This document shows positions 1-8,034 of a stretch of 64,000 bases of DNA, piece by piece; position 1 is the stretch's first letter, and every line of letters starts with the position of its first letter. A model generated the notes under the pieces. The model ran no database searches. It was not told the DNA's origin and was given only the letters and a program-made list of their open reading frames with translations. The translations under genes and the position numbers were made by a program. This DNA is from RGIG9041 sp045593905 (GTDB lineage Bacteria > Bacillota > Clostridia > Oscillospirales > QAKW01), in contig JAZNXL010000007.1 in the NCBI GenBank assembly GCA_045593905.1, positions 1 through 64,000 of the forward strand. The letters run 5' to 3'.

Positions 1-2
1 AT

Positions 3-95
3 CAAATCGTTCCTTTGATCTACGTTGTCGTCGCATCGCTGCTGGCATTCCTCGGAAGCCGTATCTATTGCCGCTGTCAGATCAGCGGAAGATAA
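3..95 (+). CDS. C-terminal fragment of a membrane protein
   Basis: An open frame enters from the left edge and ends at TAA 93-95. Its 30 visible residues contain one hydrophobic segment (IYVVVASLLAFLGS) followed by a short basic tail (CRCQISGR), as at the C-terminus of a polytopic membrane protein such as an ABC permease. It uses GC-rich codons (CTG, GTC, ATC, GGA) unlike the AT-rich genes that follow, and the first 60 bases are about half G+C. The family cannot be named from so little sequence. No other gene is visible between it and padR. Confidence 0.45.
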   Translation, partial: QIVPLIYVVVASLLAFLGSRIYCRCQISGR

Positions 96-300
96 ACGCA
101 TACCTGTTATAACAAGCAGTTGCATCACAACCACCTGACACAATTCCGCAGGCGATTTTGCAACTTTTTCTGCAACAAAAATTTTGATAAATGAAATAAT
201 GGGTGGAAAAACAGGTTCAAAATTGCCGTTTAGGATAATATTTAGGGCATAAATAAGCCAAAGAAGAACCACGAAAATGAGTGGGAATAATTAAAACTAA

Positions 301-332
301 AACAGCTTGAAATTTTTCAAGCTGTTTTTTGT
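301..332 (+). terminator. Rho-independent terminator upstream of padR
   Basis: The inverted repeat AACAGCTTGA / TCAAGCTGTT is followed by a T run. It sits between the left-edge gene and the padR promoter and isolates the padR operon. Bases 96-300 hold nothing recognisable. Confidence 0.75.
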
Positions 333-338
333 TTAGTA

Positions 339-376
339 TTGACAAACATAATACATCGTGATACGATGTATTATGT
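339..376 (+). promoter_or_regulatory. padR promoter with overlapping palindromic operator
   Basis: The -35 TTGACA (339-344) and -10-like TACGAT (362-367) are 17 bp apart. A perfect inverted repeat with 14-base arms (346-359 ACATAATACATCGT, 363-376) and a 3-base centre covers the spacer and the whole -10. PadR proteins bind such palindromes as dimers, so this is most likely the autoregulatory operator. The RBS AAAGGAGG follows, 6 bases before ATG 392. Confidence 0.8.
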
Positions 377-391
377 AAAAGGAGGTATTAC

Positions 392-712
392 ATGGATGTT
401 CAATTAAAACGTGGACTTTTAGATGTATGTGTGCTCGCGGCGATTAAAAATGAAAATTCTTACGGATATAAAATAATTAAAGATTTAAAACCGTATGTAG
501 CCTTATCTGAATCAACTTTATATACAATTTTAAAAAGATTAGAAATGTCGGGGATGCTCACTGTAAAAACTGTTGAGCACGATGGGCGACTTAGAAAATA
601 CTATCGCATTACCGAAGCTGGTCTTATGCGTATACAAAATTTTAAAAATGAGTGGAAACAAATTATGTCCATTTATCAATTTATTGTTAAGGAGGACGAG
701 GGAAATGAATAA
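392..712 (+). CDS. PadR family transcriptional regulator
   Basis: This 106-residue protein carries the PadR winged-helix fold almost end to end. It has the N-terminal RGLLDVCVLAAI helix, the SYGYKIIKDL motif, the recognition region SESTLYTILKRLE and the wing DGRLRKYYRITEAG. The length is typical of the short (PadR-s1) class that regulates membrane-stress genes. ATG 392 has a strong RBS. It overlaps the next gene by 8 bases, and the order PadR-DUF1700-DUF4097 is a recurrent Firmicutes operon. It probably represses its own operon through the palindrome over its -10. The effector is unknown. Confidence 0.93.
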   Translation: MDVQLKRGLLDVCVLAAIKNENSYGYKIIKDLKPYVALSESTLYTILKRLEMSGMLTVKTVEHDGRLRKYYRITEAGLMRIQNFKNEWKQIMSIYQFIVKEDEGNE

Positions 713-1307
713 GAACGAATTTTTAGCCAAGCTTGCCATAAAACTTAAAGGTTTACCTGACGAAAATATTAAAGAAAGCCTATTGTTTTATAGTGAAATG
801 ATTGATGACCGCGTTGAAGACGGTACTGATGAGCAAGATGCAATTTGTGAGCTTGGTTCTATTGATGATATTGCTTGTCAAATCATTACTGATATTCCGG
901 TAAGCACGCTTGTTAAAGAAAAAATTAAATCTAATAGAGCATTAACCGCTTGGGAGATTGTTTTATTAATTTTAGGCTCGCCTATATGGCTTTCGATATT
1001 AATCGCTATATTTGCTGTGATATTATCTATTTACATATCGTTTTGGGTTGTGATTATTTCGTTATGGGCGGTAGAGGTATCGTTTATTGCGTGTTCACTT
1101 GCGGGCTTTTTATTGGCGATATATTTTATTCCTAATAGCAATATACTTACAGGCGTTGCATCAATTAGTGCTGGTTTGTTACTTGCAGGACTTTCAATAT
1201 TCTTTTTCTTTTTATGCAAGCTTTGTACCAAAGGACTTATTATTTTAACTAAAAAAATTGCCTTTGATATTAAATCTCTTTTTATTAGACAGGAGAGTTC
1301 AAAATGA
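705..1307 (+). CDS. DUF1700 (HAAS-type) membrane protein
   Basis: A 200-residue protein. Residues 1-80 form a helical cytoplasmic domain of the DUF1700/HAAS type (KNEFLAKLAIKLKGLPDENI, then an acidic stretch with ERVEDG-like spacing). Three to four hydrophobic segments follow in residues 90-180, and the tail is basic. ATG 705 is chosen because AAGGAGG lies just upstream; reading further upstream would run through padR. The stop overlaps the next start as ATGA. Proteins of this family usually sit between a PadR regulator and a DUF4097 protein and are thought to take part in envelope sensing. The biochemical role is not established. Confidence 0.85.
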   Translation: MNKNEFLAKLAIKLKGLPDENIKESLLFYSEMIDDRVEDGTDEQDAICELGSIDDIACQIITDIPVSTLVKEKIKSNRALTAWEIVLLILGSPIWLSILIAIFAVILSIYISFWVVIISLWAVEVSFIACSLAGFLLAIYFIPNSNILTGVASISAGLLLAGLSIFFFFLCKLCTKGLIILTKKIAFDIKSLFIRQESSK

Positions 1308-2089
1308 GTAAAAAAACAAAAGTTTGGCTTGTTATTGCCGCTATTCTTGTGATTTTAGGAGCGCTGACTCTATTAGGTGTAATTAGAGTGTGTGACGGCG
1401 ATTTTAGTAAATTAGATACAATTAAACACGTTGAAAATACTATAGAAATCACGGAAGATTTTAACGATATTGAACTTGAAGTTGTCACTGTTGACATTGA
1501 GTTTGTTGTTTCAAATGATGGTAGTTGTAAGGTTTATTCTTTTGAGGAAGAAGATACTTGTATTACGGCGATTGTTAAAGACGGTGTATTAAAAATTACT
1601 GAGCCCATTCGTGGTAGCATTATTCCAAATATTGGCTTTAATTTACAAGATAAACTAACAGTATATCTACCGAAAAGTGAATATGGTTTATTAGATATTA
1701 AAACTAAAACAAGTGATATAATAATTCCGGCTGATTTTAAATTCAACGATGTAAATATAAAAAATACAACAGGTGATGTTTACTGTGATTGCTCAGTTGT
1801 AAATAACACTAATGTTAAAGCAACAACAGGTGATGTAATCGTTAAAAATAATTTTTCAAATAAACTTAATATCTCATTAACTACAGGTGATGTTAAACTA
1901 GATAATATTGACCCTAAAGAAATTTTTGTTAAAACGACGACAGGCGACATAGACGGCATGTTATTATCTGATAAAGTTTTTAAAACACAAGTTACAACAG
2001 GTGACATAAGTGTTCCAAATACAAATACCGGCGGTGTTTGTGACCTTAAAACAACAACCGGCGATATTAATATTAAAATAAAAAAGTAG
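1304..2089 (+). CDS. DUF4097 beta-repeat protein, membrane anchored
   Basis: A 261-residue protein. One N-terminal hydrophobic segment (about 7-27) serves as signal anchor and places the rest outside. The C-terminal half is a repeat array in which TTGD recurs six times at roughly 20-residue spacing (KNTTGDV, KATTGDV, SLTTGDV, KTTTGDI, QVTTGDI, KTTTGDI). This is the mark of the DUF4097 beta-strand repeat family, related to LiaG, and forms a right-handed beta solenoid. It is the last gene of the padR operon. A role in envelope stress is inferred from family and context; the ligand is unknown. Confidence 0.88.
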   Translation: MSKKTKVWLVIAAILVILGALTLLGVIRVCDGDFSKLDTIKHVENTIEITEDFNDIELEVVTVDIEFVVSNDGSCKVYSFEEEDTCITAIVKDGVLKITEPIRGSIIPNIGFNLQDKLTVYLPKSEYGLLDIKTKTSDIIIPADFKFNDVNIKNTTGDVYCDCSVVNNTNVKATTGDVIVKNNFSNKLNISLTTGDVKLDNIDPKEIFVKTTTGDIDGMLLSDKVFKTQVTTGDISVPNTNTGGVCDLKTTTGDINIKIKK

Positions 2090-2111
2090 CCTAAAGGCTA
2101 CTTTTATTTTT
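2082..2111. terminator. Bidirectional terminator
   Basis: AAAAGTAGCC TAAA GGCTACTTTT is followed by T runs on both sides. It ends the padR operon on the plus strand and the AraC gene on the minus strand, whose stop codon lies in the hairpin. Confidence 0.8.
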
Positions 2112-2978
2112 TCTGTATTCTCCGGGTGTTGTGTTGCATTTTTCTGCAAAGGCTTTATAAAATTGCTTCTTATCAGTATATCCTACACTGCGCATTATAG
2201 TATCAACGCTTTCGTTAGTGTTTAAAAGTAAATCTTTTGCTTTTTCAATACGATTTTGTTTAACAAATTCAGAAAAGGTACAACCAAAGCACTTTTTAAA
2301 AATTCTGCTAAAATAAGCAGGGGAGTAGCAGCATCTTTTTGCATACTCAGTCATTGAAATTTTTTCAAAAGATTCGGTTTCGATATATTTTAAAATTTGA
2401 GGTGACAGTGTATCAATTTGTTCGAAAATTTGCAAATTATCACTTGATGAGCGCATTTGTCTAAATATGTATATGAATAACTGCTCACACATCGATTTTA
2501 AAACACTTTTATAGCCGATTTTTTTGCTTTCAAATTCGCTGACCATATTGTTAATTAGTTGCTCTAAAGCAATTAATTCGTCACCCTCAAAATGAACGTG
2601 TGGCGCAAAATTTAATGTTTCGTTTGAAAAATCAGAGAACAATGATAGCTTTAAAATATCTAATGCATTAAAGCTGTTTATAAGTTCTTCACATAAAAAT
2701 GATGGCTCTATCAAAATATTGCAAAACGACATCTCATTATGAACGGTAAATTCATGTGTTTGATTATAGTTTATAAATATTAAATCTCCTCGTGAAACAT
2801 CGTATGCATTTCCGTTTACATAGTGCGTAACATCACCTGAAAATGTATAAACAATCTCTATAAAATTATGCTTGTGAACGGGGGAAGACCAGCTTGATGT
2901 GCACTTGTCTAATATAATACCTTGTTGATTTAGAATTCCTTTTGAAAGTTTTTCGAAAGGCTGATATATTTTATTCAT
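2091..2978 (-). CDS. AraC family transcriptional regulator
   Basis: A 295-residue regulator. Residues 1-150 form a cupin-like sensor domain (SPVHKHNFIEIVYTFSG, GDLIFINYNQTHEF). The last 100 residues hold two AraC helix-turn-helix motifs (YAKRCCYSPAYFSRIFKK and VGYTDKKQFYKAFAEK). Cupin-AraC proteins of this layout usually sense sugars. It is divergent from the ADP-ribosylglycohydrolase gene at 3112, with a 133-base shared control region, so it probably regulates that gene. The ligand is unknown. Confidence 0.9.
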   Translation of the reverse strand: MNKIYQPFEKLSKGILNQQGIILDKCTSSWSSPVHKHNFIEIVYTFSGDVTHYVNGNAYDVSRGDLIFINYNQTHEFTVHNEMSFCNILIEPSFLCEELINSFNALDILKLSLFSDFSNETLNFAPHVHFEGDELIALEQLINNMVSEFESKKIGYKSVLKSMCEQLFIYIFRQMRSSSDNLQIFEQIDTLSPQILKYIETESFEKISMTEYAKRCCYSPAYFSRIFKKCFGCTFSEFVKQNRIEKAKDLLLNTNESVDTIMRSVGYTDKKQFYKAFAEKCNTTPGEYRKNKSSL

Positions 2979-3111
2979 AAAATCACCTAATAATTTTATA
3001 CATTAAATATTTAAAAAAGTCAATGCGATGTAAAAAAAGCCTACGAACAATGTTAAATTTACCTATTAAAAATTAAATTCTATATGTTATAATTTATTAT
3101 GAGGTGAGATT

Positions 3112-5052
3112 ATGAAAAAGATTTCATACAACGAGTATCTTGATAAAATTTACGGTTGTTTTCTTGGAAAAGCAATTTCGGGAAATATAGGCGCACCGCA
3201 CGAAGGTGTTAAAATGCCGCTTGATTTACCGTTTTTGCCGCAAATGATTAACCCCGATATGCCAAATGATGACCTTGACCTGCAAGTTTTGTGGCTCGAT
3301 GTATTAGAACAAAAAGGATACAATTTTACATCGAAAGACCTTTTGAAAAGGTTCGTTGAAAACTGTGATTATTCTCCGGGAGAATACGCTGTAATGCGTA
3401 AAAACTATGAGCGCGGTATAATGCCTCCATACTCGGGTAAGTTTTGCAATGACTATTACATAGAGGGTATGGGTTGTCCTATTCGCTCCGAGATTTGGGC
3501 GTGTATTGCAATTGGCAACCCTGAGCTTGCCGCCGAACTCTCTACAAGAGACGGCCAGCTTGACCATTACGGTGAGTCAATAAATGCTGAGCGTTTTTTG
3601 GCAGTGCTCGAGTGTAATGCTTTTTTCGAGTCTGATATTAAAAAACTTATTATTGACGCCTGTGGTGTTTTACCTGAAGATTCAAAGTTCAGACGTCTTG
3701 TAATGCAGGTTGTAAGCGACTGTGAAAAGTATAATGACCCTAAAAAAGTATTTGAAAATGTACTATTTAATTTTGGACACCCTGATTGCACAAATATGTA
3801 CGAGAATATGGGTATTACAATACTTTCATTGTTGCTTGGCGAAAAGGATGTTATTAAATCAACAATTATGGCACTTAATTGTGCTTTTGATACTGATTGT
3901 ACTTGTGCAACTGTAGGCGCAATTTTGGGCATAATTCTTGGCTCTAAAAAGATGTCAGAGGCATACGGTGTTGATAACCCGACATATAAGCTTGGTGTTA
4001 CAAGTAATAGACGTAGCAATCTGATTAAGGACCTTGCCGAAGATATTTCGTTTATGGGTGTTGAGTTTTCAAAAACTGTAAACAATAGCGTTGACATAAC
4101 TGATGCACCCAAAGTTGATTTTTGCTTTGAAAATAAACCTGATATTGATTTTAATGTTAAGTATTGTGATATGCCTTCAATTTCTCTTGGCGGCAAATGC
4201 GATGTGGTTTTAAGTGTTTCCAACAATGCAAATAAAGCACAAAAATTTAACGTTACAGTTTTTGCACCAAACGGTATTATGTGTGACACGCCGCAGACAA
4301 CCGTTGAAATTGATGCAAATGCGACTGCTGATATAAACCTTAGCTTTTATTTGCCGGTTGATGTCGAGTATATTTGCGATACAAACATTATTAATGTTGC
4401 CTTTAAAAATCAAAACGCAAACGAGTATTTAACAAGCTTTGGTATTTGCGGTGCTACACCATATAAAATTTCGGGTCCGTATTGGAAAACCGAGCCTGTG
4501 TGCACAACAAAAGATTTACTTGATAATTTTGATTTAGAAAAGCCTTATAAAGCTGTTATTCCAAACTCAAAAACTGTTGGCAACCGCACTGATAAAACAA
4601 GACAATTCCATCTTAATTTTGCGGTTGACACTAATACCGATTATGCAGGAACTACACTTTTTGATGCGCCTGAATTAAATAGGGTGGCAAACATTAGTCA
4701 AGATAGCTTTACAATGGACGATTTGTTTGGCTTTAAAGGTCCGTGTGTAGCATATCTTTCAAGAATAATTGATTGTGATGACGAAAGAACTGTATTTTTA
4801 CAAATCGGATACAGCTCGCCGTTTGAATTGTATCTGAATGGTGAATTGCTTGCAAAAAAAGACGATTTTGACAACTGGACAGCCGAAAATGTTCATATTT
4901 ATGATGTTAACCTTAAAAAAGGTGAAAACAAACTTGTTTTGCGTATGACAAGAGCTAATTCTGATGCAAAGTACAATATTACATTTTCATTAGCGCCTAC
5001 ATGCTCAACTCATGTTGTTGGTTTAAAATCAAAAAACCCGCTTAAATGGTAA
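3112..5052 (+). CDS. ADP-ribosylglycohydrolase-fold protein with C-terminal beta domains
   Basis: A 646-residue two-part protein. Residues 1-320 match the all-helical ADP-ribosylglycohydrolase (DraG) family. They include the N-terminal YGCFLGKAISG motif, a first acidic metal site (NDDLDLQ) and a second (AFDTDCTCATVGAILG), as expected for the binuclear Mg site. Residues 330-450 look like an Ig-like beta sandwich and 460-646 like a jelly-roll sugar-binding module (FELYLNGELL, KKGENKLVLRM). No signal peptide is present. An extended -10 (TGT then TATAAT, 3088-3093) and GAGGTG RBS precede ATG. The DraG fold hydrolyses N- or O-glycosidic bonds to ribose-like sugars. The beta modules and the divergent AraC regulator favour a carbohydrate or nucleoside substrate over protein ADP-ribose, but this is inference. 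Confidence 0.85.
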   Translation: MKKISYNEYLDKIYGCFLGKAISGNIGAPHEGVKMPLDLPFLPQMINPDMPNDDLDLQVLWLDVLEQKGYNFTSKDLLKRFVENCDYSPGEYAVMRKNYERGIMPPYSGKFCNDYYIEGMGCPIRSEIWACIAIGNPELAAELSTRDGQLDHYGESINAERFLAVLECNAFFESDIKKLIIDACGVLPEDSKFRRLVMQVVSDCEKYNDPKKVFENVLFNFGHPDCTNMYENMGITILSLLLGEKDVIKSTIMALNCAFDTDCTCATVGAILGIILGSKKMSEAYGVDNPTYKLGVTSNRRSNLIKDLAEDISFMGVEFSKTVNNSVDITDAPKVDFCFENKPDIDFNVKYCDMPSISLGGKCDVVLSVSNNANKAQKFNVTVFAPNGIMCDTPQTTVEIDANATADINLSFYLPVDVEYICDTNIINVAFKNQNANEYLTSFGICGATPYKISGPYWKTEPVCTTKDLLDNFDLEKPYKAVIPNSKTVGNRTDKTRQFHLNFAVDTNTDYAGTTLFDAPELNRVANISQDSFTMDDLFGFKGPCVAYLSRIIDCDDERTVFLQIGYSSPFELYLNGELLAKKDDFDNWTAENVHIYDVNLKKGENKLVLRMTRANSDAKYNITFSLAPTCSTHVVGLKSKNPLKW

Positions 5053-5053
5053 A

Positions 5054-5083
5054 AGAGAGTAGCTTTATGCTACTCTCTTTTTA
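5054..5083. terminator. Bidirectional terminator
   Basis: The 10-bp stem AGAGAGTAGC / GCTACTCTCT with TTTAT loop is followed by a T run. The stop codon of the convergent DUF6512 gene lies in the T run. Confidence 0.85.
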
Positions 5084-5602
5084 TATTCCGTAAGTCTTGT
5101 TAACAGGGTCTTGAAACAAAGGTATTTGCGGTGTAAACCAAGTGAACAAAACAAATGCAATACCAATTAAAACTATTATTGCTATTGCAAGCGTTTTGTT
5201 ACAACGCGTAAGTTTATGAATGAGTTTGTTTTCTATATAATAGATTATTGCTGTGGTAATAAAAAATATTAAAATGTTTATCCAGTCAACCGATTTTCCT
5301 GATATGCCGGTATAGGTGTAGTAAAATGTTGGTATTAAAACTACGGCAAGTATTGAGCCTATTGCTTTTACGCACCAAAACGTATCGTAGTTTTTGCCAA
5401 CAAATTTGTATTCTATTAGTGAAAACAAAAGCGTTGGAAAATATATTAGCTTTATATGCTCCCAAATTGACTCGTTTACAGCTGAAAACGGTGCTACAAG
5501 TACACTTTGAGAGCTCCAATCATAAACAAAATGCAATAGCGTTCCAACTACCGATACAAATATAAACCCTGCAATTTGCCAGTTTGCAAATTTGGTTTTC
5601 AT
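5081..5602 (-). CDS. DUF6512 family integral membrane protein
   Basis: A 173-residue protein with five predicted membrane segments (about 9-28, 55-70, 80-100, 107-125, 138-160) and a conserved stretch between the first two, with NESIWEHIKLIYFP as its core. This is the signature of DUF6512, a Clostridia membrane family without known function. ATG 5602 is chosen because the first membrane segment follows directly. It lies 45 bases downstream of the phosphopantetheinyl transferase gene on the same strand and could be cotranscribed. Confidence 0.75.
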   Translation of the reverse strand: MKTKFANWQIAGFIFVSVVGTLLHFVYDWSSQSVLVAPFSAVNESIWEHIKLIYFPTLLFSLIEYKFVGKNYDTFWCVKAIGSILAVVLIPTFYYTYTGISGKSVDWINILIFFITTAIIYYIENKLIHKLTRCNKTLAIAIIVLIGIAFVLFTWFTPQIPLFQDPVNKTYGI

Positions 5603-5647
5603 ATAATCACCCGTAATAATTATATGAACAAAACAACAAAATATTAT

Positions 5648-6163
5648 TTAAAAAACAATGGAAATTATAAGGTCGGTTGTTTGTATTTTAAAAAGATTAT
5701 ATTTTTGTGAAATGTCATTTACGCTTATATTTTTAAAATTTGTAATGCCTGTTCCGACGTATTTAAAATAAGCTTCTTTAGCGGTATATATTTTTAAGAA
5801 ATCAACATTAAAATTATTGCTGTTAATACATTCGTTTTCAGACAAAACCTTTTTTGTAAGTTTTGGGTTAATATCGCGAATAACCTCGGCATCAATGCCG
5901 ATTGGCGAATTATTAAAGGCAATTATCACATAGTCTTTAGAGTGTGTAATATTAAAATGTATTCCATCGTATAGTGGTTTTGAGTGTGCGTTTTTTAAAA
6001 AACGAATATCCTCAATGCTTTTTGAAAGCTTATTCGCAATTATCTTTTTGGCAAAATAATGTCCCACAATAGACTGTGTAGAGTTTGCCTCGGGGCAAAC
6101 TAACTTAAACTCGTTTATTTGATTTATAGAATAATCACTAATTTTAAATTTATAAATTTCCAT
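5648..6163 (-). CDS. 4'-phosphopantetheinyl transferase superfamily protein
   Basis: A 171-residue protein with the Sfp-type core: FNITHSKDYVIIAF, the Mg-binding IGIDAEVIR motif and the second motif IYTAKEAYFKYVGTG. Enzymes of this family transfer the phosphopantetheine arm of CoA to a serine on carrier proteins. The length is near the single AcpS-like to short Sfp-like range. The start at 6163 (MEIYKF) is preferred because AAGGA lies 9 bases upstream; an ATG two codons earlier is too close to it. No PKS or NRPS lies in the window, so the partner carrier protein is elsewhere. Confidence 0.85.
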   Translation of the reverse strand: MEIYKFKISDYSINQINEFKLVCPEANSTQSIVGHYFAKKIIANKLSKSIEDIRFLKNAHSKPLYDGIHFNITHSKDYVIIAFNNSPIGIDAEVIRDINPKLTKKVLSENECINSNNFNVDFLKIYTAKEAYFKYVGTGITNFKNISVNDISQKYNLFKIQTTDLIISIVF

Positions 6164-6291
6164 ATACATAATTCCTTGATTTATTAAATTGATTGTAGCA
6201 TAAAACAATAACTTTTTAAAGAAAAATATTATTTTTAAAAACTACTTGATTTTTGCATTATGCCGCTGTATAATTACAAATAGTTAAATAT

Positions 6292-6367
6292 TCCTCCTTA
6301 GCTCAGTCGGTAGAGCATGCGGCTGTTAACCGCAGGGTCGTTGGTTCGAGTCCAACAGGGGGAGCCA
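6292..6367 (+). tRNA. tRNA-Asn (anticodon GTT)
   Basis: A full cloverleaf: acceptor TCCTCCT/AGGGGGA with one G-T pair, D arm GCTC/GAGC, anticodon stem TGCGG/CCGCA with loop CTGTTAA, T arm GTTGG TTCGAGT CCAAC, discriminator G and encoded CCA. Confidence 0.97.
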
Positions 6368-6375
6368 TATTCCAG

Positions 6376-6398
6376 GCAGGTCACTGACCTGCTTTTTT
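6376..6398 (+). terminator. Terminator after tRNA-Asn
   Basis: GCAGGTC ACT GACCTGC followed by TTTTTT, nine bases after the tRNA end. Confidence 0.85.
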
Positions 6399-6469
6399 AT
6401 TTTACTTACTCTTGAAAAGGTGTTTATATAATGGTACAATGAGTAAAATTATTTTATGAGGTGATTATA

Positions 6470-6707
6470 GTGAAAAGAATTCTCTTTCAGGGCGACTCCA
6501 TAACAGATTGTGGAAGAAATAGAGATGATTTTTATAGTTTAGGTTCGGATATGCAAATTTAGTTAAGGCTTCTCTTGGTATTGCATTTGATGAAGCATGT
6601 AAGAAAGCTCCTGCTGAGTATTGACTGCTGACGGCGTTCATCCTACAGCATGTGGTCACGAAATTATTAAAAGACTCTGGCTTGATACTTTTAAAAAAAT
6701 TAAATAA
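6470..6707 (+). pseudogene. SGNH/GDSL hydrolase remnant
   Basis: GTG 6470 after a GAGGTG RBS begins VKRILFQGDSITDCGRNRDD, which is block I of SGNH/GDSL esterases with the catalytic GDS serine. The frame then shifts near 6552 and continues as GYANLVKASLG. It jumps to FDEACKKAPAEY, and after another single-base loss ends with DGVHPTACGHEIIKRLW, which is block V with the catalytic D and H. The central 100 or so residues, including the Gly and Asn blocks, are missing. The gene therefore has one large internal deletion and at least two frameshifts and cannot make an active esterase. Confidence 0.85.
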
Positions 6708-6710
6708 CAA

Positions 6711-6738
6711 AAAGACACACCGTAAGGTGTGTCTTTTA
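6711..6738. terminator. Bidirectional terminator
   Basis: AAAGACACACC GTAA GGTGTGTCTTT with A and T runs on either side. It serves the GDSL remnant and the convergent capA-like gene. Confidence 0.85.
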
Positions 6739-8031
6739 TTACCACTCGCAAGTAATTAAGCCGTCTTGCTCTAGTGTGATTTTTGTGCCGTAAGGCTTAC
6801 ACATATTTTTAATATATTCAGCAATTTGGGGGTTAGTGCTGCGTCTTGGTAAACCGATAGCCGATTTGTTACCGGACATTTGCATTTCAATCGGCATTAA
6901 AGTGAGTTTTTTTAGTTTTGTGCCTTCGGTCTCCCAATAGGGAATTACCGAAATAAACATACGCTTGTCTGTCATAAGTCCTATTGTAAAGTTTTTGGAA
7001 CGTTTTTTTAGTAGCTCGTGAACGGTTGCAGAAGACGCACTAAGACCTTGCGCTTGAAAGAATTCTTCGGGTGCGATTTCAACGTTATATAGCTCTAAAG
7101 CAAAATCGCCTAACGAATAAAATATGGGGCAATCTTTATACACTTCGATGGGTCTTAAAAGGTGCGGGCCATGCCCTATGATAGCGTGTGCACCAACATC
7201 TATGCAGTGGTGCGCAAAATCTTTTAAAAAGTCGGCAGGATTTTCTTTTTCAGTACCGCTGAGTTGGTGCGAGTGTATTGAAATTATAATATAGTCTGCT
7301 TGTAGTTTTGCTTCGTATATTGCTTGGTCTACTCGCTCAATGTCGGCTTTGTTAATTCCCATTATATAACGGTGTGTTTCACCGGCTATAAACTTGAGTT
7401 CGCCGAGTTCACATTCGTTATCTTTGAGCTCTGAAAAATAACCTTCTTTGCGGGTTATTTCTTTCTCTGCATTAATACCTGTTTTTGCTGCGATTTCTTT
7501 AATTATTTCAAGGTCATTTTGAGGAAGCTCGACCCTTGACTCAATTCTAAGCCCGTTTATACCGGGGCGTCCTGTAAAGTGTGGAGACTGAGCACCTGCC
7601 ATAGCTGTGGGGTTAAAGCTAGTGTTTACGCTGATTAAAGCAACACGGCCGTTTATTGTTTCTAAATATTTAGGCTCGGATGCTTCGGCAAGGTTTCTGC
7701 CAACACCGCTATGAACAAGACTGCTTTTGTTTAGCGCATCGAGTGTGCGCAAAAGTCCATCGTAATGAAAATCAAGAGCGTGGTTGTTATTAAATGTGGT
7801 CATGTTAAAACCAAATTTAACAATGTCTTGTAAAACTTCGGGATTTGTTCTTAAATATGTACCACCACTGAACTGTGAAGCGCAGGCTTCGCCTTCGTGA
7901 TTAAGGGTTGTTTCAAGGTTGAAAAAACGTGCGTCGCCTTGTTTTATAAATGGTGCGAGTTCTGAATAACCTTCAAAATCATGATAAATACGCTTTTGAA
8001 TAATCATATCGCCGGCTGCGGTAAATTTCAT
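6739..8031 (-). CDS. CapA family protein (metallophosphatase fold)
   Basis: A 430-residue protein with the ordered CapA/PGA_cap motifs: AAGDMI near the N-terminus, FFNLETTL, FNNNHALDFH, HSGVGRNLAEA, ISIHSHQ and IGHGPHLLRPIEVY followed by FYSLGDF. These are the metal-binding residues of a calcineurin-like phosphoesterase. Family members act in poly-gamma-glutamate capsule synthesis or are of unknown role. There is no signal peptide or lipobox, unlike the surface-anchored CapA of Bacillus, so it is probably cytosolic. It follows the M20 peptidase gene by 3 bases, and its RBS (GGAGG) lies in the end of that gene. The pairing with a peptidase suggests turnover or processing of a gamma-linked or small peptide; this is inference. 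Confidence 0.85.
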   Translation of the reverse strand: MKFTAAGDMIIQKRIYHDFEGYSELAPFIKQGDARFFNLETTLNHEGEACASQFSGGTYLRTNPEVLQDIVKFGFNMTTFNNNHALDFHYDGLLRTLDALNKSSLVHSGVGRNLAEASEPKYLETINGRVALISVNTSFNPTAMAGAQSPHFTGRPGINGLRIESRVELPQNDLEIIKEIAAKTGINAEKEITRKEGYFSELKDNECELGELKFIAGETHRYIMGINKADIERVDQAIYEAKLQADYIIISIHSHQLSGTEKENPADFLKDFAHHCIDVGAHAIIGHGPHLLRPIEVYKDCPIFYSLGDFALELYNVEIAPEEFFQAQGLSASSATVHELLKKRSKNFTIGLMTDKRMFISVIPYWETEGTKLKKLTLMPIEMQMSGNKSAIGLPRRSTNPQIAEYIKNMCKPYGTKITLEQDGLITCEW

Positions 8032-8034
8032 TTG

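Noticed and set aside
1760..2075. Repeated ACAACAGGTGATGT-like segments resembling a direct-repeat array
   Set aside because: They are in frame in the DUF4097 gene and encode the TTGD repeats. The spacing varies and no CRISPR structure is present.
3567..4289. A 240-codon open frame on the minus strand across the ADP-ribosylglycohydrolase gene
   Set aside because: It lacks an RBS, has no recognisable motifs, and lies fully opposite a gene with clear family motifs.
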